Shown here: positions 9,564 through 18,507 of the stretch, piece by piece | How the letters are laid out: each line of letters opens with the position of its first letter | Numbering within the stretch: position 1 is the first letter of the stretch | Origin: Zymomonas mobilis subsp. pomaceae ATCC 29192 | GTDB lineage: Bacteria; Pseudomonadota; Alphaproteobacteria; Sphingomonadales; Sphingomonadaceae | Length of the DNA stretch: 64,000 bases | Direction of reading: 5' to 3' | Assembly: GCF_000218875.1 (NCBI RefSeq) | Contig: NC_015709.1 | Span: forward strand, 558,001-622,000 | Translations under genes and position numbers: made by a program | The notes under the pieces: model-generated | What the model saw: only the letters and a program-made list of their open reading frames with translations | Told to the model about the DNA's origin: nothing | The model's database searches: none

Positions 9564-10695
9564 AGAGTCTATTTCGGACAAAAAAATGCAGGATCAAACG
9601 GTTCTAGCTGCTCTTATTCCAGCCTTATTTAATAAGGCACTTAATTTGAGTAAAACAGATAGAATAGCGGAAGCCATCGCGGTCTATGGTGATTTAGATC
9701 AAACGCTGGAAGGGATAACAGATCCAGCTTTGTTATCTTATTCGGCGATGGCCTTGGCTAATCAAGCTAGCTGTTTTCGGTTATTACAGCAAACCGAAGC
9801 TGAAATAAGCAGCTATGATAGATTGATCCAGCGTTTCCAAGATACTTCTGAAATAGAATTACAAGTATATGTTGGCAAGAGCCTGTTTGATAAGGCTGTT
9901 CTTCTTAGCCAAGCCAATCGTTATGATGAAGCTATTGATTGTTATGATGACTTGATTGAACGCTTCTCTGACTATTCTATGCCTCTTTTACAGTCAGGCG
10001 TCGCCAAAGCTTTATTTAACAAAGCCAGTCTTTTTAGTAAAATGGAGCAGACAGAAAAAGCAATCGCTTGCTGTGATGTATTGCTCAATCAATTTATTGA
10101 TAATCCAGATCCCTGTTTTGAAAAAATTATTGCGAATACCCTACTGAATAAAGCAGGTTGCCTTGAAAAATTAAAAAATTTCGCTGAAACGGTTTCTGCT
10201 TATGATCGCTTCCTAGATCATTTTTTACAAAGTGAAGACGAAGAATTACAGCTTTGTGTAGCGATAATTTTTGTTAAAAAAGCAGAAGCTTTAAAAGAAA
10301 ATAACCAGCTAGAAGAGTCATTAGCCGTTTATAACACTATGATAGCGCGTTTTCAGGATAATCTGGAAGAGAAAATAGCGTTACATTTAGCTAAGGGATA
10401 TTTTAACAAAGCTGATATTTTATGTCGGTTACAACGGCGTGAAGAAGAAATTAAGACCTACACGCTCTTTATTAATCGGTTTATTAAAACAGAAGACCCT
10501 AGCTTACAAATCGGTATTGCAACGGCGCTTATTAAGAAAGCCACTAATCTTGTCGCATTGGGACGCATAGAAGAGGCCATTTCTTGCTATGATACTCTAC
10601 TGACCGCACTAGATTCCGAAGAAAATCAGGAACTACAAAAATATCATATTTTAGCTGATAAGGAAAAGCAGGCTTTGGTAACTGTTCAATCGTAA
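9556..10695 (+). CDS. TPR-like protein with about eight 43-residue repeats
   Basis: I start this gene at the ATG at 9556, inside the preceding gene's stop (ATGCCTAA overlap), with a G-rich ribosome binding site (GGGGGG) just upstream; an ATG at 9523 would add 11 residues. The product has 379 residues and no signal peptide, so it is likely cytoplasmic. Nearly all of it is about eight units of 42-43 residues. Each has a first helix like ALFNKA, a second helix like EEAIxxYDxLIxRF, and an acidic linker ending in LQ. The next gene encodes a close paralogue. Repeats of this kind are protein-binding scaffolds; I do not recognise a function. Confidence 0.82.
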   Translation: MPKESISDKKMQDQTVLAALIPALFNKALNLSKTDRIAEAIAVYGDLDQTLEGITDPALLSYSAMALANQASCFRLLQQTEAEISSYDRLIQRFQDTSEIELQVYVGKSLFDKAVLLSQANRYDEAIDCYDDLIERFSDYSMPLLQSGVAKALFNKASLFSKMEQTEKAIACCDVLLNQFIDNPDPCFEKIIANTLLNKAGCLEKLKNFAETVSAYDRFLDHFLQSEDEELQLCVAIIFVKKAEALKENNQLEESLAVYNTMIARFQDNLEEKIALHLAKGYFNKADILCRLQRREEEIKTYTLFINRFIKTEDPSLQIGIATALIKKATNLVALGRIEEAISCYDTLLTALDSEENQELQKYHILADKEKQALVTVQS

Positions 10696-10835
10696 CAATC
10701 TTTATAGTCTTTAAAATTTAATGATGAGCTGAGTTTTCGCTGTTTTCAACATAGCGTCTTTTTCTTTTGCCCCTTATAGCAGGGACATTTCCATTCACCC
10801 TCGCCGGTTTTTTAAAAGCGATTGCAAGGTTCATC

Positions 10836-12200
10836 ATGTCTATTGAAAATCAACAACTCGAAAATGCAAAAATTCTGTTTAATGAAATTGCCGAATTATC
10901 TGAAAAGCAAGATCATGAGGCGGCTATTACTGCTTATGAGACATGGCTAACACAATTTTCGTCACAGAAAGAAGAGGCGATTCAACTTTATGTTGCCATG
11001 GTGATGGCGAATAAAGCGGTTAGTTTAACAGCCCTTAATCGCACTGATGAGGCATTATCAGCTTATGATGCGTTGGTAACACGTTTTGCTGAATCTGAAG
11101 ATAATAATTTACAAATTTTCGTTGGTAAAACGCTTTTTGATAAAGCGGTAACTTTACGAAAGGCTAAACGAAATGAAGAAGTACACGCCGTTTATGATGA
11201 GCTGATCAACCGTTTCCGCAATAGTCAGGAAGTTGAACTCCAAGTCTGTGTCGCGAAAGCTCTTTTTAATAAAGCCGGTAATCTTGATGCGGTCGAAAAA
11301 CCGGAAGAAGCCTTAGCAACTTATGATGACCTTATCGTTTTATTTTCCAAATCTTCAGACCTTCAACTTCAAAATAATGTTGCAAAAGCATTATTCTACA
11401 AAGCCGTAACGCTCAAAAATCAAGAGCGCACCGAAGAAGAAATCGCCTGTTATGATGAACTGATTCGTCTTTTTTCACAATCAGATGATAAAGAATTACA
11501 AAATGGTGTTGCCAAAGCTTTATTTAATAAAGCCGCCAGTCTTTATAGTTTGGAACAGATTGACGAGGCGATTGCGACCTATGATACCTTAATTCAACGT
11601 TTCATCACCGTTGAGGATGAAGCGACAGCAAAAATCGTCGCTAACAGTTTTTTTGAAAAGATTGCCTTATTAAGCGAACAAGGCCACCTTGATGCGGAAG
11701 TCAAAGGCTATGAATCATTTCTCGAACGCTTTTCAAAAAGCAATGAGCCCACAGTTCAGATAATGACAGCAACCGCTTTGATCAATAAAGCGGTCAGTTT
11801 AGCGCAATTGGATCGGCATGACGAATCTGTCGCTAGTTATGATGATCTTTTGGCGCGTTTTGGAGATCATGAAGATAAAAATATTCAGCTTTATGTCGCA
11901 CGGGCCCTTTTCAGTAAAGGAAGCAGCATCGGCGACCGTGGAAATCCAGAAGCGGCTATCCCTGTTTATGACGATTTTTTGGAACGTTTTGGAGGAACCG
12001 AAGAGGGTGGTTTACAGGTAGGTGTCGCTACGACCCATATCAAAAAGGCCATTTATCTTACGAGTTTAGGTCGTATTCCAGAAGCAAAAGCGAGTTATGA
12101 ACGTTTAATTGAAGAGATGGATGCTGAAAAAAATATGACTCTTCGCCATTATATAACCATGGCAGAGCAAGGCAAAAATGAGTTAGAAAAGCATCTTTGA
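10836..12200 (+). CDS. TPR-like protein with about ten 43-residue repeats (paralogue of the upstream gene)
   Basis: The ATG at 10836 has AAGG about eight bases upstream; an in-frame TTG at 10767 would add 23 residues that do not resemble the repeats. The 454-residue product is made of about ten consecutive 43-residue units, several nearly identical at their start (VAKALFNKA, VAKALFYKA, VAKALFNKA). The shared pattern is a helix with NKA, a helix with YDxLIxRF, then an acidic linker ending in LQ. No signal peptide or membrane segment is seen. With the upstream gene it forms a tandem duplicated pair of alpha-solenoids of different length. A strong terminator follows. Function unknown. Confidence 0.82.
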   Translation: MSIENQQLENAKILFNEIAELSEKQDHEAAITAYETWLTQFSSQKEEAIQLYVAMVMANKAVSLTALNRTDEALSAYDALVTRFAESEDNNLQIFVGKTLFDKAVTLRKAKRNEEVHAVYDELINRFRNSQEVELQVCVAKALFNKAGNLDAVEKPEEALATYDDLIVLFSKSSDLQLQNNVAKALFYKAVTLKNQERTEEEIACYDELIRLFSQSDDKELQNGVAKALFNKAASLYSLEQIDEAIATYDTLIQRFITVEDEATAKIVANSFFEKIALLSEQGHLDAEVKGYESFLERFSKSNEPTVQIMTATALINKAVSLAQLDRHDESVASYDDLLARFGDHEDKNIQLYVARALFSKGSSIGDRGNPEAAIPVYDDFLERFGGTEEGGLQVGVATTHIKKAIYLTSLGRIPEAKASYERLIEEMDAEKNMTLRHYITMAEQGKNELEKHL

Positions 12201-12224
12201 TTAACCCTTGTTACTTTTGAAATG

Positions 12225-12258
12225 AAAAAAGCTCTGGTTTTTAAGACCAGAGCTTTTT
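12225..12258. terminator. Bidirectional intrinsic terminator
   Basis: The stem AAAAAGCTCTGGT / ACCAGAGCTTTTT with a short TTTTAAG loop is flanked by A- and T-runs, so it can work on both strands. It separates the plus-strand repeat-protein gene from the minus-strand SCP2-like gene. Confidence 0.9.
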
Positions 12259-12273
12259 AATTTAAACGAGCAA

Positions 12274-12576
12274 TTAGCGTATAGTTTGAAAAATTTGTTT
12301 GAGTTGCATGGCTGGTCCCATTGCACCTTGCACTTTGACACGGCCTGTCATGAACGCCGTCATCGGATTAAGGTTACCATCGGCCAATGCCTGAAAATCT
12401 GCCCAGCTAAGGCTGATAACACTGTCAGCTGGCCCGTCGTCTTTTTCTACCTTACGACCGATACCATCTAAAAGAATGCTACCCTCCTGCCCAAAGTCAA
12501 ATTTAATTTTTGAACCGGCAACATAGGCATCACTTTTTACGACCTTGGCGATAAACTGATCTTGCGTAAAACTCAA
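12274..12576 (-). CDS. SCP2 sterol-binding-domain protein
   Basis: A 100-residue single-domain protein of the SCP2 fold. Recognisable features are the central strand region KIKFDFGQEGSILLDG and the C-terminal helix segment DFQALADGNLNPMTAFMTGRVKVQGAMG, typical of the family. SCP2 domains bind lipids or acyl chains in a hydrophobic tunnel; what this one carries is unknown. Hopanoid or fatty-acid handling is only speculation. It lies 44 bases downstream of the glutaredoxin gene on the same strand. Confidence 0.85.
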   Translation of the reverse strand: MSFTQDQFIAKVVKSDAYVAGSKIKFDFGQEGSILLDGIGRKVEKDDGPADSVISLSWADFQALADGNLNPMTAFMTGRVKVQGAMGPAMQLKQIFQTIR

Positions 12577-12620
12577 AATTTTTCCCTTCTACGCTGTTAT
12601 ACTCATGATACTAAAATATA

Positions 12621-12875
12621 TTATTTGCCTAATAATGGGTCGAGTTTACCCGCGCTGTTTAGCGCAACCAGATCATCACAGCCGCCAATATGTTTATCAT
12701 CTATAAATATTTGGGGGACGGTCCGGCCACCAGAGCGCTTGATCATTTCTGTCCTTTTAGCGCTATCCGTTGTGACATCATATTCGTCAAAGCTTACACC
12801 TTTTTCAGCAAATAACGCCTTTGCCCGCTTGCAATAAGGGCAAACATTCGTGGTATAAATTTCAATATGAGCCAT
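12621..12875 (-). CDS. grxC: Glutaredoxin 3
   Basis: A small (84 residues) thiol-disulfide oxidoreductase that uses glutathione. The dithiol active site CPYC is at residues 12-15, the cis-Pro is in GRTVPQIFID, and the GSH-binding GGCDDL follows. The length is typical of bacterial Grx3. It is upstream of the SCP2-like gene and may be co-transcribed with it. Confidence 0.93.
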   Translation of the reverse strand: MAHIEIYTTNVCPYCKRAKALFAEKGVSFDEYDVTTDSAKRTEMIKRSGGRTVPQIFIDDKHIGGCDDLVALNSAGKLDPLLGK

Positions 12876-13068
12876 AATATTTTCTCCTCTGATTAAGGTA
12901 GGATGCGCTATTCAAACAGATATAAGAAAGAGAGCCACCGATTGTTACCTATGGCCTGTTACTTTCTGCCGATTGTCTATAAAAGTGAAATACTAAAATT
13001 ACAGTTATATAAAATCTTAAGCGCCTTCAGACAGTAGCGCGAAAGAGGATATTACAAAATTGTTTTAT

Positions 13069-13695
13069 TTAAGTGAGATTAATACCAAAAAGCAAAACAT
13101 TGGGATCGGGTCTGGCAACTTGCAACTGCCCTCCTCGTTCTTCGATTAAAGCATGAATTAGCCATGCCGCAGCCAATCTAGGGGTTAATTTTTCAGGAGG
13201 AATCTTACCCAAAAGAGCCGCTTCAATCTGTTCGTCAAAAACAAGCCGGCGCCCCTCTGCACGAATGACAATTTCGCGGCCTTCTGCCCCAATATCCAGC
13301 ATCCCACCCCGAATCAAAGAGTCAGAGGCGATTAAAGACAGATTGAGCAATACACGGACGGCCCCTTTTTCCATAACGGGATCATTCATCATCCAGCCTA
13401 GCTGTATACGATGATCAAAACCGAAAAGTCCCGCAATCGCTTCACGGATTTCTTCAGTATCAACACTTTCAGAAAATCCACCCGCTTGTCCAAAAGCCAG
13501 CCGAAAAAATTTGAGTTTGTTAGCAGAGACCTTAGCGCTTTCCGAAAGAAGATCGACACAACGCGCCCGCATTTCAGGGTCTTGCTCATCGGCCAGTAGT
13601 TCGATCCCGTTATTCATTGCACTGACAGGGCTTAAGAGATCATGACAAAGCCTAGAACATAATAGACTTGCCAGATTGATAGCCGTCATGGTCAT
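13069..13695 (-). CDS. chpT: Histidine phosphotransferase ChpT
   Basis: ChpT relays phosphate from the hybrid kinase CckA to the response regulators CtrA and CpdR, controlling the alphaproteobacterial cell cycle. The phosphorylated residue is probably His18 in LCSRLCHDLLSPVSAM, and NNGIELL follows as in the dimerisation helix pair. The C-terminal part resembles a degenerate histidine-kinase ATPase fold that has lost ATP binding. The 208-residue length fits. It lies downstream of the JAMM protease gene on the same strand. CckA and CtrA are not in the window. Confidence 0.88.
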   Translation of the reverse strand: MTMTAINLASLLCSRLCHDLLSPVSAMNNGIELLADEQDPEMRARCVDLLSESAKVSANKLKFFRLAFGQAGGFSESVDTEEIREAIAGLFGFDHRIQLGWMMNDPVMEKGAVRVLLNLSLIASDSLIRGGMLDIGAEGREIVIRAEGRRLVFDEQIEAALLGKIPPEKLTPRLAAAWLIHALIEERGGQLQVARPDPNVLLFGINLT

Positions 13696-13807
13696 AAAGT
13701 CAAAAATCCTTCAAACTGACATTTTTTAAATTTATTATTGTGACATAAACATAACGGCATAAGCTTTATAAGAAAAAACAGTTTAGTCCGTGTAATTTTT
13801 AATAGCG

Positions 13808-14281
13808 CTATACGCTTTTATGAAGAATAAGCTCACATGGCAAGAAAACCCCTTCTATGCGGCCACTCTTACAGGCATACCATCCTTCTATTTTATTAAA
13901 AGCCGCAATAAGCCAATATTGACCATAATGCGCTAAGGCGGCATCTGTCGCCGAAGGAAGGCAGCTACCGGAAGGATGAGAATGATAATGGCCAATAACA
14001 GAAAGATGGCGACGTCGTGCCTCTCGATGGGCTGTAATTAAACCCGCTGTTTCCATTTCAAAAAAACGTCGGGGATTGGGTGCGATATTGGGCATAGGCA
14101 TAATTTCTGTTACATGCCCGCTAGAACCGAGCAAAAGACCGCATATTTCAAGCATGGGTCGCGCTCGGGTCTCACTGAGAATTTTTTTTACAAAATTCGG
14201 ATTGATGAAAAGTGTTTCACCCTTTTTATCAGGTGACTGAATTCGGTTGCTGGAGGCCATATTATTACCATGGCAAATCAT
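13808..14281 (-). CDS. JAMM/MPN (Mov34) family metalloprotease
   Basis: A Zn-dependent JAMM protease. The motif GHYHSHPSGSCLPSATD supplies the two His, the Ser and the Asp, and EICGLLLG near the N-terminus supplies the Glu. Bacterial single-domain members (Mec+ type) remove residues after the Gly-Gly of ubiquitin-like sulfur carriers; that role here is inference. I chose the ATG at 14281 (157 residues); ATG 14260 is an alternative. The longest frame begins with a TTG at 14320 and would overlap the divergent rluD start, so I reject it. A ThiS with residues after its GGG is encoded about 10 kb away. Confidence 0.82.
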   Translation of the reverse strand: MICHGNNMASSNRIQSPDKKGETLFINPNFVKKILSETRARPMLEICGLLLGSSGHVTEIMPMPNIAPNPRRFFEMETAGLITAHREARRRHLSVIGHYHSHPSGSCLPSATDAALAHYGQYWLIAAFNKIEGWYACKSGRIEGVFLPCELILHKSV

Positions 14282-14313
14282 CTGCAAAAAACCAAGAGGG
14301 GTGATAAAACGTA

Positions 14314-15258
14314 ATGCCAACAGAGAAGGTCACGTTAACAGAAGAAATGATCGGTTGGCGACTAGATCGTGCCTTGGCCAGTGTATTAAATCGTCTTTCT
14401 CGTGAAAGACTGAAAAATCTTATTGCCACCGGATGTGTTACCAATAGTCAGGGGATATTGATAAGAGATCCTGCTTTCAAAATTAAAACTGTCGATTCTT
14501 TCACGATTGACATCCCTTTGCCCCGCCCTGCCCATAACGAGGCACAGGATATTCCTTTAAATATTGTTTTTGAAGATGACCATCTTTTGATTGTGAATAA
14601 ACCGGCGGGGATGGTTGTTCATCCAGCCGCCGGTAATTTTGATAACACATTGGTCAATGCCTTGCTGCATCATTGTGCCGGTAAACTGTCAGGCATTGGG
14701 GGTGTTGCAAGACCGGGTATTGTACATAGGATTGATAAGGACACGAGCGGCCTTTTAGTGGTCGCCAAAACGGATCCTGCCCATGCAGGTCTTGCAGCTC
14801 AATTCGCAAAACACTCTATTGACCGCCGATATCAGGCGATAGTGGTAGGACGACCTTCGCTTCAAGGGCATGTCGATGCCTCCTTGGCCCGATCTTCTGT
14901 TAATCGTCAAAAAATGGCTATTGTTGCAGAAGGGCGCGGAAAGCATGCTGTAACGCATTATCGTATGGTAACCCCTTTAAAAGAGGCTGCTTTAATTGAA
15001 TGTCGTCTGGAAACAGGACGCACCCATCAGGTACGCGTCCACATGGCTTCGATTGGACATTCTTTGTTAGGTGATCCTGTTTATGGGCGGAGCAAAAAAG
15101 CCCATCATGCGTTATTAAAGGAACTGGCATTTCAAAGGCAGGCGCTTCATGCAGCGCATCTCGGTTTTATCCACCCGATTTTAGGTAAACAAGTGGACTT
15201 TAACGCCGAAATGCCCCAAGATATGCAGCTTTTATTCAAGATGCTTATGGTAAGTTGA
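14314..15258 (+). CDS. rluD: Ribosomal large-subunit pseudouridine synthase, RluD type
   Basis: RluA-family enzymes convert uridines in 23S rRNA to pseudouridine; RluD acts on the helix 69 loop. The 314-residue protein has an N-terminal S4 RNA-binding domain (about residues 12-65) followed by the catalytic domain. The signature HRIDKDTSGLLVVAK places the catalytic Asp at residue 141, and the GRTHQVRVHMASIGH segment is also conserved. Assignment to RluD rather than RluC rests on overall similarity and the S4 domain. It is divergent from the protease gene and precedes rpoH. Confidence 0.92.
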   Translation: MPTEKVTLTEEMIGWRLDRALASVLNRLSRERLKNLIATGCVTNSQGILIRDPAFKIKTVDSFTIDIPLPRPAHNEAQDIPLNIVFEDDHLLIVNKPAGMVVHPAAGNFDNTLVNALLHHCAGKLSGIGGVARPGIVHRIDKDTSGLLVVAKTDPAHAGLAAQFAKHSIDRRYQAIVVGRPSLQGHVDASLARSSVNRQKMAIVAEGRGKHAVTHYRMVTPLKEAALIECRLETGRTHQVRVHMASIGHSLLGDPVYGRSKKAHHALLKELAFQRQALHAAHLGFIHPILGKQVDFNAEMPQDMQLLFKMLMVS

Positions 15259-15314
15259 ACGAATAACAGCAATTATTATAGGTAGCGAGTTTGGGAAGAC
15301 GGGAGACAGATAAA

Positions 15315-16223
15315 ATGGCCACCAGTAGCACCCTTCCAGCAGTGGTTCCTGCATTGGGCGGTGACCAGAGTCTTAATCATTATTTAGCCGACATCCGTAA
15401 ATTTCCGATTTTGAAACCGGAAGAAGAATATATGTTGGCTAAACGCTTTCAGGAACATCAAGACCCAAAAGCGGCAAGTCGTCTGGTAACCTCCCATCTG
15501 CGTTTAGTCGCAAAAATCGCCATGGGATATCGCGGTTATGGCCTACCCGTTTCTGAATTGATTTCAGAAGGTAATATCGGCCTGATGCAGGGTGTCAAAA
15601 AATTTGACCCTGACCGCGGATTCCGTTTGGCTACTTATGCGATATGGTGGATTAAAGCTTCAATTCAAGAGTATATTCTGCGGTCGTGGAGCCTTGTCAA
15701 AATGGGGACCACTGCCGCGCAGAAGAAGTTATTCTTTAATCTGCGACGATTGAAAAGCAATCTTCACGCCTTTGAAGATGGTGATCTAAAGCCTGAAGAA
15801 GTCAAATCTATTGCGACCAATTTAGGGGTCAGCAATGACGATGTCGTCAGCATGAACCGCCGGATGGCCATGGGGGGCGATAGTTCCCTTAATGTCTCTG
15901 TCCGCGAGGACGGCGAAGGCCAGATGCAAGACTGGCTTGTCGATCAGGAACCGTTACAAGATCAGCAGATCGAGGAAGAAGAGGAAAGTATTGTCCGCCA
16001 TAAATTATTGGTGGAAGCGATGGATAAGTTGAACGATCGCGAAAAATACATTTTATCAGAAAGACGATTGAGCGATAATCCAAAGACCCTTGAAGAACTG
16101 AGCCAGGTCTATGGCGTTAGTCGGGAACGTGTAAGACAGATTGAAGTGCGGGCTTTTGATAAATTGCAAAAAGCCATTATGGAAATCGCCGGAGATCGGA
16201 AGTTATTGCCGGCTATGGCCTAA
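15315..16223 (+). CDS. rpoH: RNA polymerase heat-shock sigma factor RpoH (sigma-32)
   Basis: RpoH directs RNA polymerase to heat-shock promoters. It shows region 2 (LVTSHLRLVAKIAMGYRGYG, then FRLATYAIWWIKASIQEYIL), the RpoH box AQKKLFFNLRRLK that distinguishes it from other group sigma factors, and the region 4 helix-turn-helix near SRERVRQIEVRA. I start at the ATG at 15315, with GGGAGA a few bases upstream, giving 302 residues; a TTG at 15291 would add eight. It follows rluD by 56 bases and ends at a strong terminator. Confidence 0.95.
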   Translation: MATSSTLPAVVPALGGDQSLNHYLADIRKFPILKPEEEYMLAKRFQEHQDPKAASRLVTSHLRLVAKIAMGYRGYGLPVSELISEGNIGLMQGVKKFDPDRGFRLATYAIWWIKASIQEYILRSWSLVKMGTTAAQKKLFFNLRRLKSNLHAFEDGDLKPEEVKSIATNLGVSNDDVVSMNRRMAMGGDSSLNVSVREDGEGQMQDWLVDQEPLQDQQIEEEEESIVRHKLLVEAMDKLNDREKYILSERRLSDNPKTLEELSQVYGVSRERVRQIEVRAFDKLQKAIMEIAGDRKLLPAMA

Positions 16224-16263
16224 CCCCTAACAAGACAGAAGAATGGCCTTTTCTAGTCCTCTT

Positions 16264-16298
16264 AAACGCTCCGGTTTTAATCGGAGCGTTTTTTTATT
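16264..16298 (+). terminator. Intrinsic terminator after rpoH
   Basis: The stem AAACGCTCCG / CGGAGCGTTT with loop GTTTTAAT is followed by a run of T. It lies about 40 bases after the rpoH stop and isolates it from cysK. Confidence 0.92.
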
Positions 16299-16462
16299 AT
16301 CCGATGAATCTAAAAAGAATTATATGCCTTTCCCATAGGAAAGCTTGATTGATCGTTTTTCAATCCTGATTTTAAATATAAAGTAAAGAGATTAGAAACA
16401 TACCCTGTAAATAGGTAAGTCATTTTCTGCTAAAAATATATTTTCTCATAAGGACAGGATGA

Positions 16463-17386
16463 ATGGCAAAAGTAAATACTATTTTAGAGGCTATAGGTAA
16501 CACGCCCCATTTACGCTTGAACAAGTTGTTTCCTGACCATGAGGTCTGGATCAAAGTTGAAAAAAGTAATCCCGGTGGATCAATCAAAGATCGTATTGCT
16601 CTGGCCATGGTGGAAGACGCTGAAAAAAAAGGCAAGCTTAAAAAGGGGGGTGTCATTATTGAACCTACCAGCGGCAATACGGGTATTGGACTTGCCATGG
16701 TGGCCGCGGTTAAGGGCTATAAATTAATATTGGTCATGCCAGAATCGATGTCGATTGAACGCCGTCGCCTGATGTTGGCTTATGGTGCCGGTTTTGATCT
16801 TACGCCCAAGGAAAAAGGGATGGCTGGTGCCATTGAAAGGGCTAAAGAATTAGCTGCCCAAACGGAAGGGGCTTGGATTCCCCAACAATTTGAAAATCCG
16901 GCCAACATCAACATTCATGCAACAACAACGGGCCCTGAAATCCTAAAAGATTTTAAAGAAACGCCCATTGATGCCTTTATCAGTGGTGTAGGAACAGGGG
17001 GGCATTTAACAGGTATTGGGGAAACTTTACGAAAAGCTTGGCCTGATATTCAAATATTTGCGGTTGAACCTGCGACTTCTCCGGTATTGGCAGGTGGAAA
17101 ACCGGGACCGCATGCTATTCAAGGCATAGGCGCAGGTTTTGTCCCCAAAAATCTGCATAAAGATATTCTAACAGGGGTTATAGAAATCCAAAATGACGAA
17201 GCCAAAAGCTGGGCATTAAGAGCTGCCACAGAAGAAGGTTTACTTGTCGGTATTTCAACAGGCGCCACCTTAGCCGCGATCGATAAAAAAATAAAAGATT
17301 TACCAAAGGATAGCCGTATCCTCGGGGTTAATTACGACACAGGCGAAAGATATTTATCCGTTCCAGATTTTTTGCCAGAGGCCTAA
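16463..17386 (+). CDS. cysK: Cysteine synthase A (O-acetylserine sulfhydrylase)
   Basis: This PLP enzyme makes cysteine from O-acetylserine and sulfide. The PLP lysine is Lys42 in [11 protein letters not shown]. The substrate-binding loop PTSGNTG, the phosphate-binding [10 protein letters not shown], and the C-terminal GISTGA are intact. The 307-residue length is standard. It has its own upstream region of about 165 bases after the rpoH terminator, so it is probably a single-gene unit. CysB-type regulation cannot be judged. Confidence 0.95.
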   Translation: MAKVNTILEAIGNTPHLRLNKLFPDHEVWIKVEKSNPGGSIKDRIALAMVEDAEKKGKLKKGGVIIEPTSGNTGIGLAMVAAVKGYKLILVMPESMSIERRRLMLAYGAGFDLTPKEKGMAGAIERAKELAAQTEGAWIPQQFENPANINIHATTTGPEILKDFKETPIDAFISGVGTGGHLTGIGETLRKAWPDIQIFAVEPATSPVLAGGKPGPHAIQGIGAGFVPKNLHKDILTGVIEIQNDEAKSWALRAATEEGLLVGISTGATLAAIDKKIKDLPKDSRILGVNYDTGERYLSVPDFLPEA

Positions 17387-17422
17387 TACAACCGCTAAAG
17401 TAGGTTTTGTCCCGTCTTATTT

Positions 17423-17464
17423 ATCGGAAGCTTTCAGCGCTTATTGCGCTGTACAACTTCCGAT
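17423..17464. terminator. Nested hairpin at convergent cysK / DUF3617-like ends
   Basis: Outer arms ATCGGAAG (17423-17430) and CTTCCGAT (17457-17464) enclose inner arms CAGCGC (17435-17440) and GCGCTG (17446-17451). It overlaps the last codons of the minus-strand gene. No T-run follows on either strand, so termination would be inefficient or Rho-dependent. Confidence 0.45.
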
Positions 17465-17863
17465 ACGACGGGCATCTGCTTTGAATAAAAATGGCATGTG
17501 TCCTGAAATACCCTGACTATCGATCCGAGCACTGTGATCGTTATCAACGTGAATGGTGCTACGCGCCCATCCTGCATCCCCACAATCATATTGTACTGTA
17601 GCTGTGTCGGGTTTGTTATCGACTACCAGCCCTTTGCATTGATTAGAAGCAATCGCACTATGCATCAATTGATGGGGATTACCCAGACACACATCGGTAA
17701 TGCCTTTGGGAAGCATGGAAATGCGCCATTGGCCTGATTGCAGCGATGATAAAGCCATAGGTGTTGGTAAGGTTGTAGCCGCAAATAACGGGGTAATACC
17801 TAAAAAAGCGGCAAAATAAGCCAATCCCCTTATAGAAGATTGGTTTAGATAAAAAACAGACAT
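17441..17863 (-). CDS. Exported DUF3617-like protein
   Basis: A 140-residue protein with an N-terminal hydrophobic segment (GLAYFAAFLGITPLFA) ending in a plausible signal-peptidase site near residue 29. The mature part has the pattern of DUF3617 proteins: LQSGQWRISM near the start, paired cysteines (VCLG, NQCKG), a YDCGDAGW strand and a C-terminal RRIGSCTAQ. Function is unknown for this family. It stands alone, converging on cysK. An 8-base inverted repeat (TAAAGCAA / TTGCTTTA, 17881-17900) lies just upstream of its start and could be regulatory. Confidence 0.7.
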   Translation of the reverse strand: MSVFYLNQSSIRGLAYFAAFLGITPLFAATTLPTPMALSSLQSGQWRISMLPKGITDVCLGNPHQLMHSAIASNQCKGLVVDNKPDTATVQYDCGDAGWARSTIHVDNDHSARIDSQGISGHMPFLFKADARRIGSCTAQ

Positions 17864-17973
17864 ATATTATCCATCAATGCTAAAGCAAATTCTTGCTTTA
17901 AAGGCGATATCAAGGCTGGGTAAGTTTTTTTAACAGGACAAATATTGTTTAATGTTAAACATAACTTTCACTG

Positions 17974-18507
17974 TCAGTTGAGGCTCTCTTGCGGATTAAC
18001 ACCCCATAAGTTGCGGATATGGATGTATCCGGTTTGTCCGTGAATATTGAATAGACACCAGTTATCTTGGCATTTTGAAATGCGTCCTATGACACCCGCT
18101 TCCGCGCGCCAAACAACCTGAGAGTTTGCAGACGGAAGAGCGTATAAATTCTGAACGCCTTGACCATTTAGAATGGCTGTACGTCTATCGGACAGCAGCG
18201 CGGCGGCAATCCAACCCGTTGCGCCATCAACATCTTCGACTTTTCGCCAATTCTCATGACGGGCAATCACCTTAACCGGTAAATCAGGCCGTTGATAATG
18301 CCAAATAGCCGGATAATTAGCCCCCGGCCCGCTTCTCATAAAGGCTTCACTGGCACTGATAGAAGCCCAATAAGGCAAAGTAGAATGATTGACCGCCGCC
18401 CATACCGGTATACTGACATTTAACGCTTCTAAACTAAGGGATAAGACAAAAAATTTTGCGGCTACACAGAAGAAGCTTTTTTTCCCAGACTGAAATAATC
18501 GCATCAT
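17974..18507 (-). CDS. Exported bacterial SH3-domain protein
   Basis: A 177-residue protein with a signal-peptide-like N-terminus (FFCVAAKFFVLSLSL, cleavage probably near VWAA, about residue 38). Two SH3-like units follow. The first has the marks ASEAFMRSGPGANYPAIW and NWRKVEDVDGATGWI; the second has NLYALPSANSQVVWRAEAGVIGRI and NWCLFNIHGQTGYI. Such domains usually bind peptidoglycan or periplasmic partners. No enzymatic domain is present. Alphaproteobacteria commonly encode proteins of this type; their role is not established. Confidence 0.82.
   Translation of the reverse strand: MMRLFQSGKKSFFCVAAKFFVLSLSLEALNVSIPVWAAVNHSTLPYWASISASEAFMRSGPGANYPAIWHYQRPDLPVKVIARHENWRKVEDVDGATGWIAAALLSDRRTAILNGQGVQNLYALPSANSQVVWRAEAGVIGRISKCQDNWCLFNIHGQTGYIHIRNLWGVNPQESLN

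Noticed and set aside
14282..14320. N-terminal extension of the JAMM protease
   Set aside because: It needs a TTG start, overlaps the divergent rluD start codon, and is not like the family.
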